From Petrimonas sp. (GTDB taxonomy: Bacteria > Bacteroidota > Bacteroidia > Bacteroidales > Dysgonomonadaceae), in NCBI GenBank assembly GCA_012839475.1, contig DUNG01000005.1, forward strand, positions 1 to 64,000: a stretch of DNA of 64,000 nt, in the 5' to 3' direction. This document shows positions 14,866 to 24,494 of the stretch, one piece after another. A model generated the notes under the pieces. It worked only from the letters and a program-made list of their open reading frames with translations. It was not told the origin of the DNA and did no database searches. Within the stretch, counting starts at the first letter, position 1. The number at the start of each line of letters is the position of its first letter. Position numbers and translations under genes: made by a program.

Positions 14866-17800
14866 TTAATTGATTAAAAAGTGTAAGCGGTTTTGTAAGT
14901 TCACCTCCGCCATCCCGCCATCGATGTCGAGGTAGAGCAGGCTCACGTGGGGGTAGAGTTTCTTTAACCGCTTCTCTATCCCCTTGGCGATGATGTGGTT
15001 AGCGATGCACGCGAAGGGCTGCAGGCAGACCACCCGGTTGACACCCGAACGGGCGAAGCAGGACACCTCCGCGGCGATGTTCCATCCCTCACCATACTGG
15101 TTGGCCAGGTCGAGGACCTCAGACGCGTACGCCGCTTGCGTGAAGACGGAGACCGGGGGAGAGTAGCGGAGATAGTTTCGTTTGATGGCCTCCACCTTCT
15201 CGATGCGGCGGTTCATGAAGCTCAGGGCAACGGGGTTGAGTTTGTTCTTCAGCAGGCTGCCCCGCATCACACCGTTGTCGCGGTTGACCTCGGAGTTGAC
15301 GAAGTACTGCATGCAGAAATCGAGGATAGGTGGGGTGACCACCTCCATATCATGCGCCCGGAGCCATTCCGACGTGTTGGCTTGGCCGTAGCTGTTGAGT
15401 CGGACGTAGATCTCGCCGATAACCCCCACTTTGGTCACCTCGCCGTCGTGAACCGCCACCAGGTTAAAGTCGGCTACCGCCTGTTCCAGTATCGAGAGCA
15501 ACCGCCTGCAGTCGTTTGCCCGGATGGCCTCGATGCCGCGCTCGGTGTAGAAGTCGAACAGTTTTTTGGCGCTTCCTTTTTTGAGCTCGCGGGAGACGGT
15601 GCTGTTGAACATCTCGTAGAGGGCATCGGCGTAGAGCATCGCGTAGATGGTAATGTTCAATATTTTGAGTATGGGTACCTTGAAACCCGACTGATCGTTT
15701 TGGTACACCTTCCCCGTCGATAGCACCAGGATGGGGATGTGGGAGAACCCGGCGGACTCCATACCGAACTTGATTTGCGCTACGTAGTTGGTCGCCCGGC
15801 ACTGCCCACCCGTTTGGGTGATGGCTACCACCACGTTATCGAGGTCGTACTTACCTGATTGTAACGCCGTGATGATATCGCCCAACACCAGGGTGGAGGG
15901 GTAACACACCTCGTTGTGCCCATACACCAGCCCCGCTTCGGCCGAGGCCTTGTTGGTCCTGGGGAGGTTGACGATGTTGTACCCTGCTAGCTCGCCTAAC
16001 GCGGGGATGTAGGGCGAGAGATGGTCGGCCAGCCAGGGGGCCAGGATGGTACGCTTCCGGTCCTCCTTGGTGAAGCTTGACGGGTATTTCTCAAACGGTT
16101 TGTAGTCGACCTTCCGGTTTGTTTTCTTGGCTTTTAGCGACTCGATGAGCGAGCGCATCCGCAGCCGGACGGAGCCGGGACTGGCGATCTCGTCAATGCG
16201 CAGGATAGTGTGGTTTTTGCTAGCCCCATTCAGTATTTGACCAATCTCGTCCATGAAGAACGAGTCGGGCCCACAGCCGAACGAGTTGAGCTGGATCAGC
16301 TGCACGTTCATAGGGAGCCGGGCCACTTCTAGCGCGGCCTTGACCACCCGGTTGGGGTAGGGCCACTGGGTGATGATGTTGAGTTCGGCCAGCTCCTCGT
16401 TGTCGCTGCCCCGGAACAGGTCGTCCGTGAAGACGTGAGCCCCCATATCGGTGAGGATCTGTCCCACCTTCTGCTGTACCAGGGGGTCGGCGTGGTAGGG
16501 TCTACCCGCCACGATGAAGACCAGCTTGTTCTCTTTCACGGCCCGGTCAAACCGCTCTTTTTGGGCGTGGATGAGCTGGTGGTGGGTCCGGTTGCTCTCC
16601 TCCTTGGCTAGCTTGAAGGCGTTGTCGAACACATCCCTGCTGACCCCCAGGGGCGACAGGTAGTTGAAGCAGCGCTCCCGGAGGTGTCTCTCGTTGCTGA
16701 AGGTGAACACCGGCTTGTCGTACGGCACACCGTACTTCTCGGTGGGTTCCATCGAGCTGCGCACCACGTCGGGGTAGCCGCAGATGATGGGGCAGTTGTA
16801 GGAGTTGGAGGCCGAGTGGAACTCCTTCCTGTCCTTGATGATCATCGGGTAGAAGATGCGGTCGACTCCTTGGTCGACCAGCGCGATGATGTGGCCGTGT
16901 ACCAGCTTGGCGGGGAAGCAGATGTTATCTGACATGATGCAACCGACTCCCTTTTGATAGAGGGAGGTGTTGGACTCGGGCGAGAGCACCACTTCGAAGC
17001 CGCACTCGGTGAAGAGGGTGTGCCAGAAAGGGTAGTGCTCGAACATGTTCAATACCCGGGGAATCCCGATCCGGAGTGGTTTGTTATCGCTCTTGACCGT
17101 ATTTGCTCCGTTTGTCTGGTTAGGGACGTTGATGCCGTTCATCTTAACGGCTGCATGGAGCGTATTGCTTACGTTTGCTGTTTTTTCCGCTTGTTGGTCT
17201 ATCTTTCGGGTATCGTTCGTGGAACTTGCGACATTGCGGACTTTCTCTAGTTCGCCTGTTTCTGTAGAGTCCTGTTTGTTAGCAGCGTGCGGTCTATGAC
17301 CCCGCTCAAACAAAATCCGGTTCTTCTCGTCGAAGGCGTTAAACCCCTTCTTTGGAGCCGTGGCCTTGTTGTAGAACACCTTCTCGCATTTGTTCCCGGC
17401 GTAGCAGACGTTGCCGTTATCGAATCTGAAGCGGAGGATGGAGCAGGCGTTGGTGCATCCCTTGCATTGCAGCTCCCGGGTATCGATTCGCTCCACGTTG
17501 GGCAGGGCGTCCAGCCCAGCGAACGTTGTCTCTTTTTTGTTGGCTTGCCACGCCTTTTTCGCGTAGAGGGCTGCCCCGACTGCCCCCATTAGTTCGGGGT
17601 GATCGGTGGAGCTGACCGACTTCCCGGAGAGGAGCTCCAGGGCACGGTAGACCGCGTCGTTGCGGAAAGTGCCGCCCTGCACCACGATATGGTCGCCCAG
17701 CGTGTTGAGGTTGGATATCTTGAGTACCTTGAAGAGGCAGTTCTTGACGACGGAGTAGGAGAGGCCCGCCGCGATGTCGCCCAGGGTCGCGTTCTGGCGC

Positions 17801-19443
17801 AGCAGCTGCTTTACCTTGGAGTTCATGAAGACGGTGCAGCGGGAACCCAGGTCGCCCGGGTGGTCGGCGAGGCAGGCCGCCTCGGTGAACTCAGACAGGC
17901 TCAGGTTCATTGCCGAAGCAGAGTTCTGCAGGAACGAGCCGCAGCCCGATGAGCAGGCTTCGTTAAGCTCGATGTTGGCGATCACGCCGTCGCGGATGAA
18001 AATCGACTTCATGTCCTGCCCCCCGATATCGAGGACGAACGAGACGTCGGGTTCCACGTATTGCGCCCCGGTGAGGTGGGCCATGGTCTCCACGATGCCG
18101 TGGTCGATGTTGAGGGCCGACTTCACCATATCTTCCCCGTAGCCGGTGACGGCAGTGGAGAGGATGTTGACGGTGACCCCCTTCTCGTTCGCCTCGTCCG
18201 CAAATTGTTGGAGGCCCCTCACCACCGTCTTCAGGGGGTTGCCCCGGTTGGAATCATAAAACGAGAAGATGATGTTGTCCGAGGGGTCCATAGCTACCAT
18301 CTTAGAGGTAGTGGAGCCGGAGTCGACTCCCAGGAAGCAGTCAATTTGCTTTTTTTCTCCTACACCTCCGGATTCTCTCGGTTTTCTTGCTTCCTTTGGT
18401 CTTTCCGTTTTACCCGGCTTGCCCAGTTGCCCCGTTTTATCCGGTTCACCGGATTTGCCCGTGTTTGTCCTGTTTCCTGCTTTAACCACCTCCCCCAAAT
18501 CTACCCGCTTCAGCCGCTTCACCTTGCGCGACCGTTTCCACGCGCGGTACGCCTCCTCGCTCTCAAACAGGGGAGGCAGGTGGTCGTCAGCGAAGCTTTC
18601 GTTTGTTTTGAGTTTCTCGATGAGCGGGGTCAGGTCGTCGAAGGTCTCCCCTTCGGCCTGCTCCATGGCCACGCCCATGGCGGGGAAGTACTCGCTGTTC
18701 TCGGGCAGAATCAACTTTGAGTCGTCAATGCCCAGTATCTCCACGATCGCTTGCCTTAACGCGGGGATAAAGGTCAACGGACCACCGATGCAGATGGTAG
18801 TGGAGTTGATCTCACGACCGCGAGCGAGCGTGGTGATGCTCTGCAGTGCGACGGCATGGAGTACCGACATGGCGATATCGGGGCGGGGAATATTGCGGGA
18901 GAGCAGGTTCTGCACGTCGGTTTTGGCGAACACGCCGCAGCGGGAGGCGACGGGCAACACCTTGTTATATTCCAGCGCTTCGTCGGCCAGTTGCTCTAGC
19001 GAGATGTTCATCAGGTCGGCCATCTGGTCGATAAAAGAGCCGGTCCCCCCGGAGCAGCTACCGTTCATACGGATATCGGGTTGCCTCCCTTCGTCGAAAA
19101 AGACGATCTTGGCATCTTCGCCACCCAGGTCAATGAGCACGCGGGCATCACTATAGCGCTCCTGAACCACCCGGATGGAGGAGATCACCTCCTGTACGAA
19201 CGGGATGCCCGTGCGTTCGGCAACACCCATCCCCGCGGAGCCGGTTACCCCGATGGTGAACCGGGTTGATCCCTCTTTTTGAAAGAGCGATCGCACCGTT
19301 TTCAACTCTTGTAGTAGGGTCTCGTTAAAATCGGCCTTGTGGCGGCGGTACACCTTGTGAACCACCTCCTTGAAGGTGTTCAGTACCACCACCTTTAACG
19401 TGGTGGAACCAATATCAATCCCTATATTATATCTATTTGTCAT
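14866..19443 (-). CDS. giant acyl-CoA dehydratase activase-like protein (BcrA/HgdC-DUF2229-HgdB-like)
   Basis: A 1525-residue cytoplasmic multidomain protein. Two BadF/BcrA-type ATPase domains stand in tandem: the first starts NIGIDIGSTTLKVVVLN (about residues 6-260), the second FLGVDSGSTTSKMVAMD (about 370-640). Each has the NGSCSGGTGSF/NEACSSGCGSF iron-sulfur loop. A cysteine cluster follows (CKGCTNAC...CYAGNKC, about 655-690), then a DUF2229 region (PLRIGIPRVLNMFEHYPFW) and a 2-hydroxyacyl-CoA dehydratase-like C-terminal part. Activases of this family use ATP to push one electron into a dehydratase. Two low-complexity linkers (about 315-365 and 720-800) separate the blocks. A TetR gene lies directly upstream and an operator lies before the start. 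Confidence 0.9.
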   Translation of the reverse strand: MTNRYNIGIDIGSTTLKVVVLNTFKEVVHKVYRRHKADFNETLLQELKTVRSLFQKEGSTRFTIGVTGSAGMGVAERTGIPFVQEVISSIRVVQERYSDARVLIDLGGEDAKIVFFDEGRQPDIRMNGSCSGGTGSFIDQMADLMNISLEQLADEALEYNKVLPVASRCGVFAKTDVQNLLSRNIPRPDIAMSVLHAVALQSITTLARGREINSTTICIGGPLTFIPALRQAIVEILGIDDSKLILPENSEYFPAMGVAMEQAEGETFDDLTPLIEKLKTNESFADDHLPPLFESEEAYRAWKRSRKVKRLKRVDLGEVVKAGNRTNTGKSGEPDKTGQLGKPGKTERPKEARKPRESGGVGEKKQIDCFLGVDSGSTTSKMVAMDPSDNIIFSFYDSNRGNPLKTVVRGLQQFADEANEKGVTVNILSTAVTGYGEDMVKSALNIDHGIVETMAHLTGAQYVEPDVSFVLDIGGQDMKSIFIRDGVIANIELNEACSSGCGSFLQNSASAMNLSLSEFTEAACLADHPGDLGSRCTVFMNSKVKQLLRQNATLGDIAAGLSYSVVKNCLFKVLKISNLNTLGDHIVVQGGTFRNDAVYRALELLSGKSVSSTDHPELMGAVGAALYAKKAWQANKKETTFAGLDALPNVERIDTRELQCKGCTNACSILRFRFDNGNVCYAGNKCEKVFYNKATAPKKGFNAFDEKNRILFERGHRPHAANKQDSTETGELEKVRNVASSTNDTRKIDQQAEKTANVSNTLHAAVKMNGINVPNQTNGANTVKSDNKPLRIGIPRVLNMFEHYPFWHTLFTECGFEVVLSPESNTSLYQKGVGCIMSDNICFPAKLVHGHIIALVDQGVDRIFYPMIIKDRKEFHSASNSYNCPIICGYPDVVRSSMEPTEKYGVPYDKPVFTFSNERHLRERCFNYLSPLGVSRDVFDNAFKLAKEESNRTHHQLIHAQKERFDRAVKENKLVFIVAGRPYHADPLVQQKVGQILTDMGAHVFTDDLFRGSDNEELAELNIITQWPYPNRVVKAALEVARLPMNVQLIQLNSFGCGPDSFFMDEIGQILNGASKNHTILRIDEIASPGSVRLRMRSLIESLKAKKTNRKVDYKPFEKYPSSFTKEDRKRTILAPWLADHLSPYIPALGELAGYNIVNLPRTNKASAEAGLVYGHNEVCYPSTLVLGDIITALQSGKYDLDNVVVAITQTGGQCRATNYVAQIKFGMESAGFSHIPILVLSTGKVYQNDQSGFKVPILKILNITIYAMLYADALYEMFNSTVSRELKKGSAKKLFDFYTERGIEAIRANDCRRLLSILEQAVADFNLVAVHDGEVTKVGVIGEIYVRLNSYGQANTSEWLRAHDMEVVTPPILDFCMQYFVNSEVNRDNGVMRGSLLKNKLNPVALSFMNRRIEKVEAIKRNYLRYSPPVSVFTQAAYASEVLDLANQYGEGWNIAAEVSCFARSGVNRVVCLQPFACIANHIIAKGIEKRLKKLYPHVSLLYLDIDGGMAEVNLQNRLHFLIN

Positions 19444-19449
19444 CTTTAT

Positions 19450-19467
19450 ATTAAACGATCGTTTAAT
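19450..19467. promoter_or_regulatory. perfect 18-bp palindrome, TetR operator copy 2
   Basis: ATTAAACGATCGTTTAAT is a perfect palindrome seven bases upstream of the activase start and just downstream of the tetR stop. Its core TTAAACGATCGTTTAA differs by one base from the palindrome in the tetR promoter. Confidence 0.8.
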
Positions 19468-19483
19468 AATCGGGTAAAAAATT

Positions 19484-20098
19484 TTAGGGCTTCAACCCTC
19501 TTAAAACGAAATCGACTACATGCTGCTTATGTTCTTTTAAGAGCTCGTTGTAGTTCTCTTCAGAAATAGAGACCGTCCGGGTGATGTACCCGCCAAACAT
19601 GAATGGGAACATACAGAGTGACAGGATACTCAGTCCCAAATCCAATACCGGCACGGGACGTATTGCTCCCTTTTCGACCTCTTCATCCAACCTTTCCGAG
19701 AGGTACCCCAAGATTTTCCCGGGGTTCTTTTGGGCTATCTTCTTGACCAGTTCCTCCGGGCTACGATTAATCTCGCTCAAAACGAACATCGGTATCTGTG
19801 GGTACCGTGGTAGCAAATCGTAATAGGTGGTGATCCACATCTCGATCATCTCCTCGAACGGCAGGTTCGAATCAACGATCCCGCTTACCCGCTGTATCAA
19901 GATATCGAATGCCTCGTCGAATATAATTTCGAAGAGCTTGGACTTGGAACCGAAGTAGTACTTCACATGGGCCACGTTCGCGTCGGACGCCGTCGCTATA
20001 TCGCGAACGCTCGTCCCCGCGTATCCATTCTCAATAAACAGCCCTTTGGCGGAATCGAGGATGCGTTCTTTTACACCGGGTAATTGCTCTTTAATCAT
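19484..20098 (-). CDS. TetR/AcrR-family transcriptional repressor
   Basis: A 204-residue regulator from the ATG at 20098 (MIKEQLPGVKERIL). The N-terminal helix-turn-helix is plain: ILDSAKGLFIENGYAGTSVRDIATASDANVAHVKYYFGSKSKLFEIIF, where the YYFGSK end of the HTH is the family mark. The remaining helices form the ligand-binding and dimer domain. An upstream TTG (20137) would put the start inside the -7 box and is unlikely. It lies 40 bases upstream of the activase gene in the same direction, and matching palindromes stand before both genes. It therefore most likely represses itself and the activase in response to an unknown, possibly acyl-CoA type, ligand. Confidence 0.9.
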   Translation of the reverse strand: MIKEQLPGVKERILDSAKGLFIENGYAGTSVRDIATASDANVAHVKYYFGSKSKLFEIIFDEAFDILIQRVSGIVDSNLPFEEMIEMWITTYYDLLPRYPQIPMFVLSEINRSPEELVKKIAQKNPGKILGYLSERLDEEVEKGAIRPVPVLDLGLSILSLCMFPFMFGGYITRTVSISEENYNELLKEHKQHVVDFVLRGLKP

Positions 20099-20134
20099 AT
20101 GCTTGTCAGGAGAGTTACTACTACTATTACCCCA

Positions 20135-20166
20135 CAAAGTTAAACAATCGTTTAAATGGCTCCAAA
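20135..20166 (-). promoter_or_regulatory. tetR promoter with overlapping operator copy 1
   Basis: On the minus strand TTTG (20163-20166) and TAACTTTG (20135-20142) are 20 bases apart, a near-ideal Bacteroidota promoter. The palindrome TTAAACAATCGTTTAA (20140-20155) fills the spacer and touches the -7 box, an ideal position for repression. Confidence 0.75.
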
Positions 20167-20202
20167 TATTTATTCGTGTTTTTTGAAAACATTCTTTATT
20201 TA

Positions 20203-20304
20203 TTTACTAACTTGCGGGTTTATAAAATATATCATGATTTTTGATTTTTTGATTGAAGATTAATGATAGAAGAAATGCGCTTTAGAAACTTTTTGAAACA
20301 CTGT
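20203..20304 (+). repeat. about 100-bp intergenic element, copy A
   Basis: This stretch and 49078-49182 align over their whole length: TTTACTAACTTGCGG versus TTTATTAACTTGCGG, a shared CATGATTTTT, and GATAGAAGAAATGCGCTTTA versus GATAGAAAAAATACGCTTTA. Both lie on the + strand just before a rightward gene, here nine bases before the C10 protease start. Confidence 0.6.
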
Positions 20305-20312
20305 CCTCGCGG

Positions 20313-23300
20313 ATGAAAAGAGGTATTCTCCTATTATTCTCATTTGTTTCTATCTTCTCGGCACTCGTCGCCGCCCCAATAGAACGAGCTGCGGCATTAC
20401 AATATGCCAAGCAGTTTTTAAATCAGACTTCGGTTTCACAGTTTACCCGGAGTGCTGCTTTAGAAGTAGAGTCGGAACCGGTTTATATCGGCAAAGACGC
20501 GTTGACCGGGACGTCTCATTTTTACGTGTATAACCTCTCAAATGACGGCGGATTCGTTATTGTTGCTGCCGATACGCGTGTTAGAATAATTCTTGGTTAT
20601 TCATTCAACGGGGGTTTTGATGAAAAAAAGATTCCCGTAAACATGCGGGAGTGGCTAAACGAGTACTCGTCGCAGATAACCTATGCCATTAAACAATTGC
20701 CCGAGACCACTACGCCCCCCGTCGTTACTCGCGGTAATTCCATGAATAGTGTTGTTGTTGGTCCGCTTTTGGGTGACATCAAGTATAACCAAGGTGCTCC
20801 TTATAATGACATGTGCCCTATGGATGGTCCTCATAGGTCGGTTACGGGCTGCGTGGCAACGGCCATGGTGCAGGTGATGCGTTATTATCAACATCCGTCG
20901 GCAGGTAAAGGCACCAAGACTTATGACGCAAAAAAGTTAAACCGAGAACTTACCGTAAATTTTAGCAATACCACGTACGATTGGGGCAATATGCTACCCA
21001 GCTATGATTCGACGGCTACCGATGTGCAAAAAACCGCGGTGGCAACCCTGATGTATCATGCCGGGGTAGCGGCAGAAATGGATTACACGGCAACAGGGAG
21101 TGGAGCCTATATGAGTGACGCTGCATTGGGGTTGTATCAGCATTTTGACTATGACTTAGGTATTGGCTTAGCTTTGCGGCAGTATTACTCGGAGGAGGAG
21201 TGGTTGCAGCTGATTAAAACAGAATTGAATGAAGCCCGCCCCGTGATAATGAGCGGACGAAATGAGGAAGTAGGGCATGCTTTTGTCTGTGATGGGTATG
21301 ATACCGATAATCTCCTGCATATCAATTGGGGATGGGGAGGATATCAGGACGGCTATTTTCAAGTATCGGCATTGAAGCCAGGTGGTTCAGGCACAGGAGG
21401 AGGTGGAGATGGTGGCTACAACTTAAACCAGTCTGTTTGTTACGGTATTCAAATACCTGTCGCGGGTTCTGTGGCGAATAGGGTACTTGGAATTACTGAA
21501 ATAACGGTAGATAAGAGCTCCATAAGCGGAGATCAAAAGGCACGGTTTAAGCTGTCTAATGTGACTGGATTGGATATATTCGGATTTAAAGGAGAGCTGG
21601 CACTTGCCCTCTATGATGACGTTGGAAACTTTGTGAAGATGATCAAGAGCTCGGCTATAAGCGACCTTGCCTATGAACATTACTATTCTTCTCTCTCTTT
21701 CGATATTGGCGTATCCGATATACGTCCCAACGAGTCGGCAACAGGAATATATTACATCACGCCTGTTTGTCGGGTACAAGGTGAGGGTACGTGGAAACCG
21801 GTGATGGTGGAAAACGGGAAAGTGTCTGAAATCCCGGCAGTCATAACCAATTTAGGTGTCAGTTTCACTATCATTGAAATGAAGTTTGAACTTTCAGAGG
21901 CGGCTCCGGCCGTTGTGAAAAACGCTCCTTACACCATAATTGAAGATAGAGAGCTAAATATTGAACTACGAATTTCAAATACCGGCAATATAGATTACCG
22001 GGCACAGATAGGTGTGAAAGCGGTTTCTCTTGCCGATGAAACGAAGGTGTTCGAACTGGCGCACGCGAAAGCCATTTTGCCTGTAGGGGAAACGACGGTA
22101 GTGAGTTTAGTAGGTGTCATTAATTTCCCGCGAGGGCAATATAAGCTCGAAGCGTACTATGACCCCGCGAATGGGGAAGAGGATTTATCATTCCCATCCG
22201 CCAAAATTGGGGGTGAAACAGCGGCTACTGAATTTACTGTACTACCGCCCCCTGAACCTTATCAACTGTCGCTCGCCAAAGCTATCGAAATGCCCGAGGA
22301 GATAGAGCAGGGTACTCCTTTTACATTTAAAGCAACCATTACCAATTCGGGCGGTTATTTTGACGGTAGTTTATTGTTAAGATTCTTAAAAGCGCGAAAT
22401 GATGGCTCGGGTGATTATGATCACGTGTATGATCCTAACCCTTATCAGGTGGTTATTTTGACTGAGACAAAGGAGGTGGCGATAAGATATACCCTGGATT
22501 TAGCTCCCAACTCCGGTTATGCCGCCCAACTGTATTACGTGGATGATGCTACAGGAACTAACACCTCTTTTGGTGACAACCCAGAGAATTGGCGTTACTT
22601 TACCGTTAAGGAAAGGACTCCTGTAACCCTTTACTCAATTGATGTTTCAGCTAACCCTAGAACAGGTGGAACGGTTACTGGCGGCGGTGGTTTCGCTTAC
22701 GGTACTCCTCATACGGTAAGAGCCAAAGCGAGATCAGGTTACATTTTTATCAGTTGGACGGAAAACGATTCAGTGGTTTCCACAGAACCAAACTATAGTT
22801 TTACCGTTGAAAAAGAGAGATCATTGGTTGCTAACTTTGCTGCTGATAAATACGCGGTAAGCTTCACGAAGCCCTCCAACGGCACGCTTAAACTGTTTAA
22901 AGAGACGACCGAAATTCAATCGGGCACATTGGTAGAGTACGGGGCCAAGCTGCGTGTAGAAGCCATCCCCGATACCGGGTACGGGTTGGTGTCGTTGCAG
23001 GCGAACGGGCAAGATATCATCGATAACACGGTAACGGTAATGGAGACGATGGAGATCGTGGCCGTTTTTGCGAAACAGGAGCTTACGGTAAACTTCACGA
23101 AACCTGCCAACGGTTCGCTCAAGGTGTTCAAGGAGACGACCGAAATTCAATCGGGTTCACAAGTAGAGTACGGGACCAAACTAAGGGTGGAAGCCATCCC
23201 CGATACCGGTTACGAGTTGGTGTCGCTGCAGGCGAACGGGCAAGATATCATCGAAAACACGGTAACGGTAATGGAGACGATGGAGATCGTGGCCGTTTTC

Positions 23301-24494
23301 GCGAAACAGCAGTTCCCGGTAAGCTTCACGAAACCTGCCAACGGTTCGCTCAAGGTGTTCAAGGAGACGACCGAAATTCAATCGGACACACCAGTAGAGT
23401 ACGGGACCAAATTAAGGGTGGAAGCCATCCCCGATACCGGTTACGAGTTGGTGTCGCTGCAGGCGAACGGGCAAGATATCATCGAAAACAGGGTAACGGT
23501 AACGGGTGCGACGGAGATCGTGGCCGTTTTCGCGAAACAGCAGTTCCCGGTCAGTTTCACGAAGCCCGCCAACGGCACGCTCAAGGTGTTCAAGGGGATG
23601 ACCGAACTTCAATCGGGCACACCAGTAGAGTACGAGACCAAACTGCGTGTAGAAGCCATCCCCGATATGGGCTATAAACTGGTGTCGCTACAGGCGAACG
23701 GGCAAGCTATAACCAACGACACGGTAACGGTAACGGGTGTGACGGAGATAAAAGCCCTGTTCGAGCGGTGGGTAAGCACGGACAATTATCGAATAAAAGT
23801 GACCAACGCGGCCTGCCCGGGTAGCAATGATGGCAAAATAGAGATCAGTTTTGCCAAACAACTCGATTACACCGTGACCGTGAAAAACGACAGCGGCTTT
23901 GAAAAAACGGAAAGGGTAACGGCAACCACCTACAGCTTGACGGACCTTGCCGCCGGGAACTATTCGGTATGCTTCACGATAGAGGGAGCAACCAACTACA
24001 AGCAGTGTTTCGAGGTGGTCATTTCCCAACCGAAAGACTTAAGCGTGTTTAAATCGGCTGTTGCCGATAACCACGCGACGTACAGGGTAAGCGGTGGTAC
24101 GCGCTACACGGTGACCCACAACGGGCGAAGCATGGAGACAACTGATAATGTGATACAAGTCCCGCTACGCAGGGGGAGGAACCTTATCCGTATTACTGCG
24201 GAAAACGAATGCCAAGGCGTGTTTGAAGAGGAAGTGTACCATACTGATAGCCATAAACTGATTCTTTTCCCCAATCCCACGACGGGACAGTTCTCGCTCA
24301 TCCTCCCCGACGGTGAGGATGAGGTCACGGTGGAAATTATCTCGATACTGGGGCATTCGGTCTTGAAAGAGAAGCGAAGGGTTTCACTTAACGGCTTGAT
24401 CAGTATGAATATATCGGCGTTACCCAACGGGATCTACCTGGTGAGGGTAAACGGCAAAACCGTTAAACAGGTGACGAAAGTAATTAAGAAATAA
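20313..24494 (+). CDS. secreted C10-family cysteine protease (streptopain/PrtT-like) with T9SS tail
   Basis: A 1393-residue multidomain protein. A signal peptide (about residues 1-20) and a Spi-type propeptide (QYAKQFLNQ...HFYVYNL..GFVIVAADTRV) precede the papain-fold domain. Catalytic Cys180 is in TGCVATAMVQVMRYYQHP; His322 is in VGHAFVCDGYD, followed by LHINWGWGGYQDGYF. Ig/CARDB-like domains come next, then four 77-residue repeats (about 849-1156) and a SprB-like segment. The last roughly 80 residues (LFPNPTTGQFSL...LPNGIYLVRV) are a type A Por secretion tail, so the type IX system should export it; sprA is also in this window. Relatives degrade host proteins. Confidence 0.93.
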   Translation: MKRGILLLFSFVSIFSALVAAPIERAAALQYAKQFLNQTSVSQFTRSAALEVESEPVYIGKDALTGTSHFYVYNLSNDGGFVIVAADTRVRIILGYSFNGGFDEKKIPVNMREWLNEYSSQITYAIKQLPETTTPPVVTRGNSMNSVVVGPLLGDIKYNQGAPYNDMCPMDGPHRSVTGCVATAMVQVMRYYQHPSAGKGTKTYDAKKLNRELTVNFSNTTYDWGNMLPSYDSTATDVQKTAVATLMYHAGVAAEMDYTATGSGAYMSDAALGLYQHFDYDLGIGLALRQYYSEEEWLQLIKTELNEARPVIMSGRNEEVGHAFVCDGYDTDNLLHINWGWGGYQDGYFQVSALKPGGSGTGGGGDGGYNLNQSVCYGIQIPVAGSVANRVLGITEITVDKSSISGDQKARFKLSNVTGLDIFGFKGELALALYDDVGNFVKMIKSSAISDLAYEHYYSSLSFDIGVSDIRPNESATGIYYITPVCRVQGEGTWKPVMVENGKVSEIPAVITNLGVSFTIIEMKFELSEAAPAVVKNAPYTIIEDRELNIELRISNTGNIDYRAQIGVKAVSLADETKVFELAHAKAILPVGETTVVSLVGVINFPRGQYKLEAYYDPANGEEDLSFPSAKIGGETAATEFTVLPPPEPYQLSLAKAIEMPEEIEQGTPFTFKATITNSGGYFDGSLLLRFLKARNDGSGDYDHVYDPNPYQVVILTETKEVAIRYTLDLAPNSGYAAQLYYVDDATGTNTSFGDNPENWRYFTVKERTPVTLYSIDVSANPRTGGTVTGGGGFAYGTPHTVRAKARSGYIFISWTENDSVVSTEPNYSFTVEKERSLVANFAADKYAVSFTKPSNGTLKLFKETTEIQSGTLVEYGAKLRVEAIPDTGYGLVSLQANGQDIIDNTVTVMETMEIVAVFAKQELTVNFTKPANGSLKVFKETTEIQSGSQVEYGTKLRVEAIPDTGYELVSLQANGQDIIENTVTVMETMEIVAVFAKQQFPVSFTKPANGSLKVFKETTEIQSDTPVEYGTKLRVEAIPDTGYELVSLQANGQDIIENRVTVTGATEIVAVFAKQQFPVSFTKPANGTLKVFKGMTELQSGTPVEYETKLRVEAIPDMGYKLVSLQANGQAITNDTVTVTGVTEIKALFERWVSTDNYRIKVTNAACPGSNDGKIEISFAKQLDYTVTVKNDSGFEKTERVTATTYSLTDLAAGNYSVCFTIEGATNYKQCFEVVISQPKDLSVFKSAVADNHATYRVSGGTRYTVTHNGRSMETTDNVIQVPLRRGRNLIRITAENECQGVFEEEVYHTDSHKLILFPNPTTGQFSLILPDGEDEVTVEIISILGHSVLKEKRRVSLNGLISMNISALPNGIYLVRVNGKTVKQVTKVIKK
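22857..23780 (+). repeat. four tandem 231-bp coding repeats in the C10 protease gene
   Basis: Units begin at about 22857, 23088, 23319 and 23550, each encoding a 77-residue domain that starts with FTKPANGS/T LKVFK and ends AVFAKQ (a bacterial-repeat type beta domain). The second and third copies are nearly identical in DNA, including the stretch after AAGGTGTTCAAGGAGACGAC, while the outer copies are more diverged. Such tracts change copy number by recombination. Confidence 0.9.

Noticed and set aside
14995-15723. 242-codon + strand frame opposite the activase gene
   Set aside because: Antisense shadow in GC-rich sequence (Val/Asp/Arg-rich), one of many along this gene.
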